From Anoplopoma fimbria (taxonomy: Eukaryota > Chordata > Actinopteri > Perciformes > Anoplopomatidae): a stretch of DNA of 64,000 nt. The position numbers were made by a program, and so were the translations under genes. The notes under the pieces are model-generated. The model was not told the origin of the DNA and searched no databases. It was given only the letters and a program-made list of their open reading frames with translations. Below are positions 15,224 to 34,932 of the stretch, in pieces. The DNA is taken from NCBI RefSeq assembly GCF_027596085.1, contig NC_072457.1, positions 28,366,297 through 28,430,296 on the forward strand, in the 5' to 3' direction. How positions within the stretch are numbered: the first letter of the stretch is position 1; each line of letters begins with the position of its first letter.

Positions 15224-17681
15224 GGGAAGTAAAACAAAGTTTGAGGTAGATCATCTTTATATGAGTAATTACTACCACATGCCTTTACCTTTAAAATTGT
15301 GTCATCATTTTGTGACAACCAGAAGGCAATATCCAGATTTGGAGACCACCTGCAAGGCCCGATTTTAACAAGCCCTCGACTTGAGTCATATATGTCTGCC
15401 ATCTGCAACAAGAAGAAAAAGTCTTTAATTTTATGAATGATCTTTGCATCGAGATTGAGTTCTTTAAATATACTGAATATACCAATAACCAAATATCTAA
15501 TTCTTGGAGAAATCAATATTTTTTTCTTGTTTATGATTACAATCTCTTAAAAATAAATAAACAGTTTAAAATGAGTTTTTTGGATAAATGTTTTCGGGCC
15601 ATACTTGTTGAGTTTTTAATACACAATTAAGTGTCCAGTATTCACACATAGAAAACCACATTTCATTTCTTATAGTACCTGTCCCCCAGTGAAGGTCCTT
15701 GCCGATCGCAGCTCCACTGCAGGTCCTTTATGAGTGAAGAAGGACGAAGGGAACACTTCCCCTGTCTTAACATTTACACCTGTGCAGAAACAGACATATA
15801 CACAATATATTAGAGGTCCCATGCCATAAAGCATTGCTCTCACTTTGTAGCATATTCATCACTTACCTATTCCATATACTACAGGCCTATGAGTTCCATC
15901 AACAACAACGTCATTCATTTCTACAAACACAGAGAACAGAAGGGTTAACTGGATGAAGGTGTAACATGTAGAATACTCGTAAAAAACAGGAAATAAGTAT
16001 CAAAGTTACCTGTGATGCAACATGTTTCCAAATGAATTTCCTCTTTCAATTTCTGGAACGCTGCTGTAAAGTAAAAAGAGTCTTTTTAAATGTAACAAAG
16101 CTTTAAAGCTGCAAGCACAGTATTATAATGAGACACAAGGTAATTTGATAGACTATACCCAGTATATTAAAGCTGAGTTTATGGGATGTTTTTGACTCAT
16201 CGTTAAATCCCCCAGCGAGATGGAGCTCAAGTCTGCATAATGGAAAGCAAAGCAAAATAAATAAAGATCATCCGAATAGCATGTGCACTTTTTACTACGC
16301 CTGTTTATTTGTGTGATTCCTACCTGCCCTCCTTACTGAAGCTACTCAGTGACGTCACAGCTTTCACAAGGAGCGGGATTTCAGACCAGGTGCTGGAACC
16401 ATCGCAGTGAGCAAGGCAAACAGCTCCACTTCCTAAGAAATAATAAAACATGGCAGACATTAAAAATGTTCATTCCTAACTATAAACACAGCCAGAATAA
16501 GACACACAGTGTGAATCTAATGAAAGGAACGTTACCGGTGTGTCGCAGCACAACCAAATGGCAGGTGGTGGCATCATCAGATCCAATAACTGAAACACAG
16601 TCTGATAGGTACAACAAAAGGCAGGTATTATCATTGTGATCCTGAATAGTTAACCTAAATTACTATCCAGGAGTAAGTTAGAGACTAACAAATGTTGTGC
16701 TTCTAGATTTCATACCAAACACTCCAATCAGGTAAAACTCAAAACATGTATTGTGGTGGAAATTACTGCATTGAAGAATACCTAGGCTCTGTTGGTTTAG
16801 ACATTCTCCTAAATTTGAAGGGACTGTCACAATAACCCATGTGTGGGCTGAGCAATACAAAGGGTTGATATTCAGAAGATATGTTCTCTTCATGAGGCTT
16901 TACTTACTGTCTGCTGGTGTTGTCGCAGCAAACTCTCTCTGTTGGACATATAAGAGGCACTTTGGGTCGACATCAACAAGTGGCTTGGAGCTAAATGTCC
17001 TTGCATTTTCCTGTGACACAAGAGTAAAAATGAAATGTATTACTTAAAAAAGAAACAAAAACACCATCAGGCTATAATATTCAATAGTGCTACGTCACAG
17101 TTATTAATACAGACCGCAAACCTTCATCTTACCGGTCTTAGTATTATTTGAAAACAACATTTTGTTTGATAGTTGTCATAGAGAAGGAAAATGTAGCCTT
17201 ATCTTTCAGCTGATGAAAGAAAGGTCAAAATAATTCTCAATAAAGACCAGACAGAAGTTTAAAATATTGTTAATTAAGTCAGCCATAAGGTGTTATTTTA
17301 TTCCTATTTCTGTCTTAGTCAGTAGTTCTTAATTATATTTAAGGACACACACAGGGAATGTACAATTAGCTAATTTAAAAACGTTTTTTTCTTGCTTTAG
17401 TTGGATGCAACCCAAACAATCACATGATAGTTTGCTGTATTATCCCTGACTGATTATGGTCTGCCACCACATGTCACACCCAAATCCAGTCCAGACATGT
17501 AATAACCAACTCTGCCATTAAATTATTAACTGTTGCATACAAAAAAAGCAACAAAGACCTGCTGACAGTATCTCATCAGGCCACATTTAGCCAGACAAAC
17601 CTGTAAATGTGGGTACTTGTCGAACAGTTCCGCTGTGGAGCCTATGCGGTCCAGTCCTCTGTTTTGAATCAACACCGGCAT
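14905..17681 (-). CDS. ntan1: Protein N-terminal asparagine amidohydrolase (NTAN1), complete, 10 exons
   Basis: Minus-strand exons: 17601-17681, 16908-17010, 16536-16589, 16324-16432, 16159-16232, 16010-16063, 15867-15920, 15679-15779, 15289-15402 and 14905-15075. Total 915 nt, 304 aa (human about 310), all GT-AG with matching phases. NTAN1 deamidates N-terminal Asn to Asp so the protein enters the Arg/N-degron pathway. The catalytic Cys (Cys75 in mammals) is at residue 71 within GSDDATTCHLVVLRHTG. Other family blocks are MPVLIQNRG (the start, with Pro2), CLLYVQQREF, HLAGGFNDES, VVYGIGVNVKTGEVFPSSF, IGPCRWSPNLDIAFWLSQND and LSTSPMAEPPHFVQHMKTT. The gene is divergent from ddx17. Confidence 0.96.
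15191..15221. repeat. (AAT)n microsatellite
   Basis: About ten AAT units in the last ntan1 intron. Confidence 0.9.
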
Positions 17682-18210
17682 ATTGTCTCAAGGTCCACTT
17701 TAATATCAGTTTGTTATCATGCTATAATAAAGACCATAACTTCATATTTAATGCTTAACATCTCACATCAACACTACACAAAACGCAGTAACTACAAAAC
17801 CAAATCATCAAGGAATTTCCTGAATGCTTTCTTCTTCTGCTGTTCCAGACTCGCTGTTTTATTTGGACACAGCGCCACCTACCGGTAGAACGCACAAAGA
17901 TTGGTATTCACCATCATGACTTAGTGCACGCTGAGTGCGTAGACTCCGTTCTATCGACGCAGGCTACGTAGAACTACTAGCGCAACGTACGTCATCAAAG
18001 AGGGCGGGGCGAGTGGTTGAGCCAGCGTAACGTGACGCATGTAAGAAAGTGTTTACCAAGCCCGTGTTTAGGCGAAGTTATCGACTAGTAGACACGTTTA
18101 GCGACCGTAAATACTATCTTATAACTACGCACAACGTAAACCAACCGGGGGGGAAACGTTAAAGCTCAACGTTACGTTAGAAAGGAGAAGACTTGCTTTA
18201 TTCCGTCAAC
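17682..18210. promoter_or_regulatory. Divergent ntan1/ddx17 promoter region
   Basis: 529 bp between the two opposed start codons. CpG content rises toward ddx17, with a GC box (AGGGCGGGGC, 18001-18010) and CRE-like half sites (ACGTCA near 17990, GTGACGCAT near 18031). No TATA box was recognised. Consistent with a CpG-type bidirectional promoter; transcription starts are not determined. Confidence 0.65.
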
Positions 18211-25078
<6,868 letters not shown>

Positions 25079-25866
25079 AATTATGAGCAAGAAGCACTGA
25101 GTTAATTGTCGCTACTTAGCGTGTTCAAAGTGTAATTTTGTTTAAACTCTCCAACTCTTTCCCTCTCCAAGAGACGGGGATTTGATCAAGCGTATAGCTA
25201 AGGAGGTAAGGGCTTATATATCTTTAATTTGTTTCATGCTTTTTGACGAACTTTTACCTTTTCTTTTTTCCAACCTCAACTTAACCATGTACCATGGCAT
25301 TTTATTTGTCAATCTCCAGTTTAAGTTGTGTCGTCCATCAGCTGTATTAGGATTTGATTACAATGAAATTAGGCCTCAGTGGTATGTGGTTGAAAGTGTT
25401 GGCCTATGGGAATGTTTATTTCTATTATATACCATCCCAGTCCAGAGTCATGTGTTGCTCTCTGGTTTTATTAAAGTTAGACATGTTTTGCTTATTTTGT
25501 TTAAGGTTTTGACTAGCACTATATTCTAATTATTGCATTCATTTTGGGGTTTGTGTTATTCTAAACATTGAAGCAGTGATCCAAGTTGTGAATCTTATTC
25601 CATAGTTTTGTTACCATGCAACCACAATTTTTTGTTCAGTCATAACAATTTGGATACATTCTCACTCTTTACTTTCCTTAAGCAAGACAAAACTTCTGTA
25701 TTTCTATTTACTTATAACTGTTGTTAACTCCCATATTGCTTTAATGAGCAGATCCGCTAATGCAGACCTATTTTCGTATGCAATTTGGACTAAATTGCAG
25801 TTTGTTTCATCTTTTGTTCATCATGTATTTTTTCTTCATAAATAAAAACAGTCAAAACAGTATTTT
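25079..25866 (+). other. ddx17 3'UTR
   Basis: Noncoding, T-rich sequence after the ddx17 stop that runs to a canonical AATAAA at 25841-25846, so the shortest plausible 3' end is near 25860. Longer forms cannot be excluded. Confidence 0.6.
25841..25846 (+). terminator. ddx17 poly(A) signal AATAAA
   Basis: AATAAA within TTCATAAATAAAAACAG, about 760 nt after the stop codon and the first perfect signal in the 3'UTR. Confidence 0.55.
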
Positions 25867-28844
25867 CTACTTAAAAAATAATTTGTCAAATTGGTATACG
25901 TCAAATTCCCCATACAAATGACTTTATTTGCCTTAAATACACATTTGTAGTACATTCTCATTTTGTATCCAGCAGTATGTACATGTATGTAAATATACAT
26001 TATTGCACAAAGCTTTTATTTACATTAGGAACACAAATGAAAAGACAGTTTGACTCCCTCACAAATAGACACATACTGTAATTAGTGGCCTTGTCACAAC
26101 ACTTAGTTTGTTTTTCTCTCAGTTGTGAAACAATCTTAACAATTTGGATCCAGTTTAGTTGATTCACTCGCTTTAGGTTTTAAGTTACATGTTTCTAGTT
26201 CCTCAAGTTGTTTTTCCTCTTGCCATTTAAAATGAATGTGGGAGGTCCAGTCTGACGATACAGTTGAAGCTGGACGAGGATAACAGATTTGCATGCACAG
26301 TGCCTGTTCATGTTCATGACCTTTTGCAATGTACTGCAAACTGAAGCAAAGAGGTTATTAAGTAAAAGACGAAGGTTATTAAGGATAGGGATTTGTATCT
26401 GTAATAGGTTTTGTAAAGGGGGAGCTCTGCAATAACTTGCACATTTTTAGCGTAACCCTAAATGCACCTCAATGAATACGACACCCAGGCATGATATAGC
26501 ATGGCTACGAGACATGAGGGTCCTGTCTCATGTTTCTGGCAATTTTCCTGGTCGTGGGATTAGTGCGATAGCAGGGTTTGTAACTGTAATCCATCAGTGC
26601 AGACAGGGCCGACAAATCACAGGTGACCTGCTGAGTTAATCCCTTATCTGCCGCTGTTCATCCTAAAGAGGAAAATGCAATTAACTTGTAGGCAATAACA
26701 AAAGGCAAATATGTGCATAAATCAGTTTCTGGCAATGTAGTCAAACCTGTTACAGTCCCTTTGATGCATAGTTTACAATAAATCGTGCAATGTCCATTAT
26801 TTGCAATCAGATTGAGCCACGGAGGACTGAAAGGTGGTTACTGAGGCTATTTTTTGTCTCATTATTGCTTTCTTCCTTCCAGTCTTGGACAAGTTAGTGG
26901 TGTAGCTGTAAATAAATGAAAGCAAATATCTAGGGTAATGAAATAGCTCATCCATAGTATTATGAAACAGCCTATCAGAATATTAATGGCACGGTGTGAT
27001 GATGCGAGTTGATGGTCCGTAAGAAACACTTGAACAGAATCAATATAACTCAGTGGGTGATAGAAATGGATCCCTCATCATCTCATGAACGGAATCTCCG
27101 GCTCTATTGTAGTTAAACACATTTGGAGTTTCACATGTATTTCAGTATCCTATTTATCAGGTGGAAACCAGTCTGCCTCCGATATAATTTTATTTTAATC
27201 TTTATGACTTTTTAGCGCTCCAATCAACTCAGTGGCCGTAGTTATTAGGATAATTCTGTAACATTACTTGTTTCACAAATAGTTTCTGATACGGACATGG
27301 ACGTATGAAATCAGAGACAAAGATCAAACTCGTAATTTTGTATACATATATGTACAGGAGCAAATGAAAATCAAACGTTTCATCTCAGGCACATGTGGTA
27401 GAATCAGACCGGATGTACGTAATGTCAACTCAGGACGTCACATGTCCCTCTTTGGGTCAATCAACAGTGGAAAGGCAGCAAATGAGAAAAGACTATATTG
27501 TAATGTGGAATGGTTTCATGTGCAAAATTAAAACAATAGGTGCATGATAGTTCATGTTGTGTAAAATAACTCAAAATTAAAATCCTGAGTGAAACATAAC
27601 ATAAAAAAGTGTCCCCAATCGTTGAAAAGTGCAGAAATGAAAAGCTAAATTTCAGTAATATTACAGGGGCAGATGTTAAGTACCCTCCCTTTGTAATCCT
27701 TCACAGAAGACATTTTGACAATGCGTTAAACAACTGTGCTTTTCCCAATATGACAAGTCTTCTGTGGTAACTGTTGTATGTCACAGCTCGGACAAACACT
27801 GTGCACGTATGACATTAATATTAAAAGACAACACTTAAAAATGACATACCAATTCATTATTAATGCAACCAGGAGACACTGATGTTATTTCTCCTGATAT
27901 TTTCCCAGTTATTACTGCATTTTTGATGAACTCATACTTTGAACTGTCTGCATTGAATATAAGGGAACGACTTCGATAATTTCAAAGTGATAATTACATT
28001 TTGTTTCATTATTTCCCTATGCATTTGAAGTGGTTTGCTAAAAGTTAAGCATGATAGCATCTGACTTTTAAGTACATTAATGCTGCTCTTCTCTGACCAC
28101 TGATATACTGCTGGAACAATTAATCAATTCATCATTTGATAAGAATTCAAATTCTGAAAATCAAGTTATTTGTCATGTAAAAATACCAACTATTTCTGTC
28201 GTAGGTTGAAAACATTGGGTGTTTTGGCTGTTGGTTGGACTGTAAACATCACCTTAAGCATGTAACCGACTTCAAGATTAACTGAAAAGTATTATTGTGA
28301 TTTGTTTCAACCCTACTCTGAACACTGGTCGCACTACAATACTCTGATTGTGGGACATTTTTGCTCATGCTATCCAAAGTAGGGAATTAATCAGACACTT
28401 GCTTTAAGGTTGAGAAATAATGTGAGATACCAGCTGCTACATGTTATCCCATGACATGGACATCTGAGAGGATTGTTAAACAGAAAAATGCACACATTAA
28501 GTTTTTTTTAGAGGCTCAACTTGTTTTCCCAAAAGTCACTGCATTGAATCAATGTTTCTGACGGTAAAGCATTGGAATGATTGTTGGAAGAAGAAAAAAT
28601 ATCAACAGTACTAAACACAGGAACGCGGAGATGATTGAACAAAGGACAGGAAGGCGCGACAGAAGGCACAAGGTAGAAGCTGGTTCCCACAACTGGTCTC
28701 ACGTCAGTTTGTATTACCAAACAAGAGTTTGAAACCACTGACGTGTAAAGAGGCAGTCTCATCTCAAGCCAGTGATGTGGGACAACTTCAACCTAAATCT
28801 AAAGGAAGCAGCAGTTCAGATGACAGGAGGTGGGTTTTTTCTCC
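25867..28844. other. Convergent ddx17/gga1 interval, no gene seen
   Basis: About 3 kb of AT-rich sequence between the converging 3' ends. It probably includes the gga1 3'UTR (minus strand) and possibly extended ddx17 3'UTR. No exon, tRNA or clear mobile element was recognised. Confidence 0.5.
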
Positions 28845-31800
28845 CTACAGGTTTCCCCAAGTGTTTGGAGGCGGGAACTGGTCCACATCACCAGATTCAT
28901 CATGACATTTGTCCCCCAGGTTGAATGTCAGCTTGTATCGCAAACGTACTTTTTCCTGAAACACAGGAGAAGAAATATCAGTTTTCTCGTAAACAAAAAG
29001 AAAAAAAGTCTTAGTTTACATTCAGTGTTTATCACCAAAAGGCAGAGCACCTTGTGAGGGTTAGCCAACAGCAGGATCTGTGTGACGGCGGCTGGAGGCA
29101 GGATGGGATTGAAGGCGGGGAGCTCGGTGCTAGAGGGAGGCTGCAGCCTTACTCTCATCACCTAGGCACAACCACACGAAAATCATATTAACAAGTGATA
29201 TGCACAAATAATACTTTAGTCGAAAGACATTGTTTCCACCAGATTGCCTTAGACCAACCTTTGGCACAGCTGCCTGAAAGCGGATGTTGGTGACGGGAAT
29301 GGGGGCCGATGACAGCATGGAGATGATCACCACCAGCACGTCAGGCCGCGAAGGAGGACAGTCACGGGCAAAGGTGAACAACACCCGGAGGCTGTGTTTG
29401 TCGAATACAGTCACTGGTAATAAATTGCCTGAAACATATGTGCAGACACGGGGCGGGACAAAACAGAAGATGATGAAAAGAAATAAAGAGAGAAAACTGC
29501 ACATATGACCAGACCCAGCGTCACTGTCGGGCCTGGTGTTATTGCTCCCGCTTACTAGGTTTGATTGCTTCCAGAGGCACGGTAACGTCAGATAGAGAGG
29601 GGTTGTCATGGGGGTCAGTAGGAGCTAATGAGCCTTTCTCAGCAGCTGCCAGACTGAGGCTGGAGAGGAGGAGAGTATCCGGCTGCTCTGAATGGACAGC
29701 AAATGTGGGCCCTGGAGCAGGAGCGGGACAATAGGAGGCGGTGGTGGTTCCAGTAGGAGCGGGTCTAGAGCCGGCATTGGACTTGGTCTGCAGATCTCGT
29801 AAGGTGACTCTGGACTGAGGTTGGATCTTATCCCTAGATGTTGAAGAACAGCAAACACAGACATACTTGCATCACACACTTTAACGACTTTAAAAAGGTA
29901 ATTAATTCCATATACTCCAGTTTATTTAACTTACCATTTGACCTGCTGGCTCTGTGGGGGTAGTGACTGCTGTAACAATGTCTTCCCCAACAATTCCAGC
30001 TCTTCCATGGGTTTAGGAGGAGCAGCGGGCCCCCCTGCTGGTGCAGCTTGTGGTGTTTGGACCACAGCTGGTAGCAGCACTGCAGCAGGGACCGATGTAG
30101 AAAAAGATTCTGTGCCATCAGAGGACTGAGAGAACAAACGGAGGGGTTAAGGTTTGCCGTCAAAAAGTGTATGAGAAGATGGAAAGGATTGGATACGGTT
30201 TTGTAAAATCAGACATTTTATTAAAATTTCAGTGCACCTGAAAATTGTGCTGAGAGTCGAAGTTTTCCGTTACATTCAGTCCTAGGAAATAATAGACAAC
30301 AAAAGGTTAACTCAATTTTATTCCAACTTTTAGTGATAACAACAAAATTAAATACTGTTCAAAATTATTTCAAACAAATCCTGAACACAATTTTAAAATT
30401 AGAAGCAGACCAAGAGTTTGTGAAAAACTTCTAGTAAGGCTGTGAATGAGTGTAGCTTTGTTGTGGTCTATCCAGATGTGGCTTTTATCTGAGGATGCTG
30501 TTTCAGCCAGCAGGAGTGTGAGCCACAAACTGAGCTCACTGTGCTGACTCGTCATTGCTTGTTACAAAATGAGGATTAGTAATCTACCTTTGCGTTAACA
30601 AGCCAGATGAGTTTTATTTGTGTTTACCTAGTGACATGAGCTCATCATCCAAGAGGCTGAGGCCCATGTTCTGAGTCAGGGTCTGGAGGCTGGAGGGCTC
30701 TGGGTTGGATGGTGTTGCGTTGGCTGATGCATTAAGTCCCATCAAGTCTACGAGAGCTGAGCTACTGCTGCCTGTTTTGGACAGAGGGAACACAGTTGTG
30801 ATCTTGAAGTCCACAAACGTGTTGATCAAGCTTAGTAAACAATGATAGAAGCCAAATCACTAGCATGCACCTACCTGCTTGTGAGGGCATGGTTATGCCG
30901 TCCTTCGACACATCCTCTCCCTTCACCAGCTGCCTGTACAGGTTGATGACCTGAGTCAGGCTGTCATTGGCCTGTAGGATATCGGCTAGAAGCAGAAAAA
31001 ATAAGCTCATTAGCACCACCAATGTGGTTTTATGGTTTGAAAATGGGCCTGATTCTGTGAAATTTGTGTCGGGGAAAAAAGTGACCTAATTAATGCCTTT
31101 CTAATATGACATACTGTCAAAGTCATTAAGTCAGCAACCTTACCTAAAGCATCGTCACTATCCTCTGTATCACTTGCTAATCGGAATAGTGTAGGCCTCA
31201 TCTTCTCACAGCGCTGGTAAAGATCCTGCAAACAAACACATGTTAAAAACAGAGTGGCACAAGCAGAATAACTAGACTGCAGCTAATCTTTAATGTGCTG
31301 AGCTGTGCTAACCTTAATGAGTTCCTGGTTGCTCTGGGAGCAGCTCTCCTTGCTGTAGCCCTCCAGCAACTGGCTCAGCAGGCTGACACTCTCCTTCACC
31401 TCCTGGATGGCGTTTAATCGCTTCGATACCTTCTCTACACGCTTTTGGTCCTGAAAAAACAGCGATAGGATCTCACAATGAGTGAATATGTTCATCACGA
31501 TGACGACAAGGGAGACAATATAATGTATAATGGTAATAAAAAGCGATATTACAGTTAAGGACTACTCCTATACATTTTCTTATATAAACAATTTTTATAA
31601 AATTATACTAAATGTGTAATCAGTAAAACAAGTTTCAAGATTCTTCAGTTTAGTAATTTCTTGATGAAACTAAAGCCTGGTGTTTGATAATACATAGATC
31701 AAAACCTTGATTAATAATTGGATATTCAGCTTTTCAGTAGATTGAGGTCATAACTCATAAAGTATTAAACACAATGATAATCCTAAAAAGGCCTAAACAC

Positions 31801-34719
31801 GAATATCCAGATGCATTAATGTTATCATGCTACATAATCTGGTGTGTCTTTTGTGCAAAGACACACACCAGTCTTTTGTGCAAATGGTGGAAAACCGCAG
31901 ACAGACATGCATGTAAGACCACATACTGTACAGCACATTTGGTAAACAAAACCAAAGACTCACCTCCTGGACCATTTCCTTAATGAGCTTGTTTGCTGCT
32001 CTTAGATCTTCTTGGTGAGTGCTGTTCAATAAGCGAGACAGCGTCTACAAAAACAGGATAGGACAGAAGAGGGAGAGGAAAGAAAAGAGGAAGAGAACTT
32101 GTAAACAGTTTTTCAGTTGAGGGTTTTCCCAGGAGTTAAACCCTGTTCAGATTGATGGGTGCCTCGATGCATCACTCATACCTTGGATTTCTCCTCATCC
32201 TCAAAGATGACATTTTTGGCTCTGGGTGGAGGGGGTGGGAGGGGTTTTTCATCAGGAAGCACAGGATCCAGCTTGACAATGCCTGGAAGAGAGCAAGGAC
32301 AGCCATTAACCTCACATGAGAACAAACAGATCAGCCAAGTCTAGGTCATCTGGGTCACCTATGAATCAGAGTCCTCTACATGACCTATGTGATACTGGTG
32401 CTATAACATTGTTCTGGACACTTACTTAAGATAATACAACAAATTTATAACAAGACAGTCAGTCGCATTCTGTCAAATGCATCACAAACCAACGTGCCAA
32501 AGATATGGTTCATACACAACAACTGCATAACACTTAGATCACACAACATTCAACAAAGCATGACTAAGGACATTAGTCTCATGTTTGTGGCTCAGCACTA
32601 TGAAAAGGAGAACTGACACAACCTTGTACAAAACACTGTTTGTTAATAAAAGGAAATGATCAGGAACCGAAAAACACATTATTAGTCAAATATGGGAACT
32701 AAAAAAAAAAAGTTAGAAACCTTCTTATTATTATTTTTGGTGTGCCTGTTAAGGGTTCACCACAGAGGATCCTCTAATTCCTTCTAGTTGGTAACCTTGT
32801 CCTCAACCTGATTTTATGATCCACATATGTGATTTGGTTTTACGCCACGGCCCTTCCTGATGCAACATCCACCCCTGCCCAGACGCCCAGCACTTATGTT
32901 TTAGTGGTGGGAGGAAACTTGCAACATGCAAACTCCACACAGAAAGGCCCCGAGTGGGGATCGAACAGTCCTTACTACTTTTTGTTTATCTTGATTGTTT
33001 GTCATGTTCTCTTTTTGTCCTGAAGCGCTCACCCTGTTTTTTCAGCATTTGATAGGCGTCTACTATCTTGGTCTCATCAGGCAGCCTCACTGTCCAGCTG
33101 TATATTATTTCTAACACCTTCTTCTTCACTGGCTCTGGAGACCGGGCACCCAAATACTGCAGAAAAGAGGGAATTCATATTTTAGTTGTTAATGTGAAAT
33201 GCGTTTATGCTTGAACAACAACTAGATAAATACACTGACGACTGGCCTACTGTTCTGTAATTTTCTTTAACCTTTCCCGTAAGGTTTTCCTAAGCAATAA
33301 GCAAGTTCTTCCTCTGGTTCGCAAAGCCCTACACAAAATAATTTGCAGCCAAACAGGTATGTAGGAATAATAGACTGGGATCATTACCTTAGGGGACACC
33401 ACTTTGATGAGTTCATTGAGAAAGCGAAACTTTCCAACCTCACTGTGAAATCGCTTTCCACAGTTCTTCATGCATGTTTCCAGAACCTGGGAATTGTGTA
33501 ATTGTTTTGTTTTTTTTAACATTTGTACAGACAAGCCTTCACAGTAAAAACTATATTGACAAGTGGTTTCTAATGTGGTGTTCTGCAGACCTTTACACAT
33601 GTTAGCTTACCAAAAGCGCTTGCATAGCCTCCCATTCCTGGGGAGACTGGATTTTGTGGGCCAGAAGTCTGGTTGCAAGCTGGGGACTGATGGAGAACAA
33701 CAAAATGTAACCTTTGCAGATTAATGCAAGACATGAATTTAAAATGTGCTGCAAGCACACTGGAAAAATGATTTGGCGAGTGTGAAGCAAAACACCCGTG
33801 GCATAAAAATGTGAATGGTCTGACATGTCTCATGTTGTGGAATAATATTATGTAGCTCATATATTGTTTTTTACATAGTTGTGACAGCTGTGAAACTGGT
33901 TTAAACCAAGTTGTTAGAATGTAGATCAACCACTGGCACATTGCTGATTTAATTCTACATTTTGCATATGGTGATTAACAAACATGTACTCTGAAATGGT
34001 GTGACGTATTCATCATCATCTCACCCTTCTGGTTCATTGTTGAGCTGATCACAAAATCCCTTGATATTGTCCAAATCAGTCTCCTTATTCAAAGGATTGG
34101 TGGCCTTGTCTGTGCAAAAGGAAAATACATTAAGCTGAAGTGTCTGATTTCACAGCAGCAAAGTACTGAGTCAAGTCTCAGACACGCCTGTCATCCCTGT
34201 CAGCAGCTGTTTGCTTTATGCAAACTATGAGTCCTCTGGTTTGGAGAGAGGCGGAGAAAAGGATGTCTGAATCCTGTCACGTTACCCGGTTAGATCAGAC
34301 GTGAAGCATCGGTTTGGTTCCTGGTTTTGGGCTCATGTGGCTTGTCTTGTCAGCAGCTAACTAGCTGATGTTAGCAGTCAGCTGGACATTGATTTCGTGT
34401 TAAGTGTCATGCTTGTGTAGCATCGATAACCTCGACCTGTCAACAGTAAACATCATATGAGCTCACAGTACGAGCACAGTAAACGTGTGAGTTTGTTCCT
34501 TAACAACTGCACTTTATATTTTGATGACATTCGCTCTCTTTAGTGTCACACATCTCTTCCCTTCCTAAAGTGGTCTGGCCGACAATACGTCTCCGATTCT
34601 CTTGTAAGCGTATCTACTATCTCTCTCCATTCATAAATCCGTCTGACTGTCCATCATAATGACTTACTGATGCGAGACTGCAGGGTAACCTCATCCGGAG
34701 GCGCCGCCGCCGCCGCCAT
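28845..34719 (-). CDS. gga1: ADP-ribosylation factor-binding protein GGA1, complete, 17 exons
   Basis: Minus-strand exons: 34668-34719, 34025-34109, 33611-33686, 33388-33486, 33033-33156, 32182-32282, 31964-32044, 31313-31450, 31144-31225, 30875-30985, 30628-30771, 30238-30281, 29935-30125, 29556-29833, 29259-29428, 29051-29161, 28845-28955. Total 1998 nt, 665 aa, phases consistent. Domains in order: VHS (NKATNPLNKET, LATRLLAHKIQSPQEWEAM, CGKRFHSEVGKFRFLNELIK), GAT (EDLRAANKLIKEMVQE, CEKMRPTLFRLASDTEDSDD, LTQVINLYRQLVKGE), hinge, and C-terminal GAE ear (LLPVTVFDKHSLRVLFTFAR, RVRLQPPSSTELPAFNPI, QFPPPNTWGNL end). The hinge keeps an internal acidic-dileucine-like LSLLDDELMSL, matching the autoinhibitory segment of human GGA1; this and the VHS wording favour GGA1 over GGA2/3. 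GGAs are monomeric clathrin adaptors recruited by Arf-GTP at the trans-Golgi network to sort DXXLL cargo. Confidence 0.95.
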
Positions 34720-34837
34720 CTTTCGGGAATTCTAAACAAATGGCAACTATCGCGTGATTTTGTAACATATCGCGTGATTTTGCAACATATCGCGTGATTT
34801 TGTAACATATCGCGTGATTTTGCGCCGCCGCCGCCAT
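34691..34837 (-). promoter_or_regulatory. Overlapping upstream ORF created by duplication at the gga1 start
   Basis: A second ATG at 34837, in the same ATGGCGGCGGCG context as the real start, opens a 48-codon frame. This frame reads through the CGCG repeats and stops at TGA 34693-34691, inside gga1 exon 1 in another frame. It would act on gga1 translation only if transcripts start upstream of it, which the sequence cannot show. Confidence 0.5.
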
Positions 34838-34932
34838 CTTTCGGGAATTCTAAACAAGTGGCAACTATCGCGTGATTTTGTAACATATCGCGTGATTTTG
34901 TAACATATCGCGTGATTTTGTAACATCGCGAG
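34704..34932. repeat. 118-bp tandem duplication containing 20-bp ATCGCGTGATTTTGTAACAT repeats
   Basis: Two copies (34704-34821 and 34822-34932) of a unit. The unit consists of CGCCGCCGCCGCCATCTTTC, a unique linker (GGGAATTCTAAACAA), and three or four 20-bp repeats with core ATCGCGTGATTTTG. It spans the gga1 start codon and the proximal promoter. Confidence 0.95.

Noticed and set aside
29625..30163. Minus-strand Pro/Leu-rich open frames in the gga1 hinge region
   Set aside because: Wrong-frame shadows of the gga1 hinge exons 29556-29833 and 29935-30125, whose phases join correctly in another frame.
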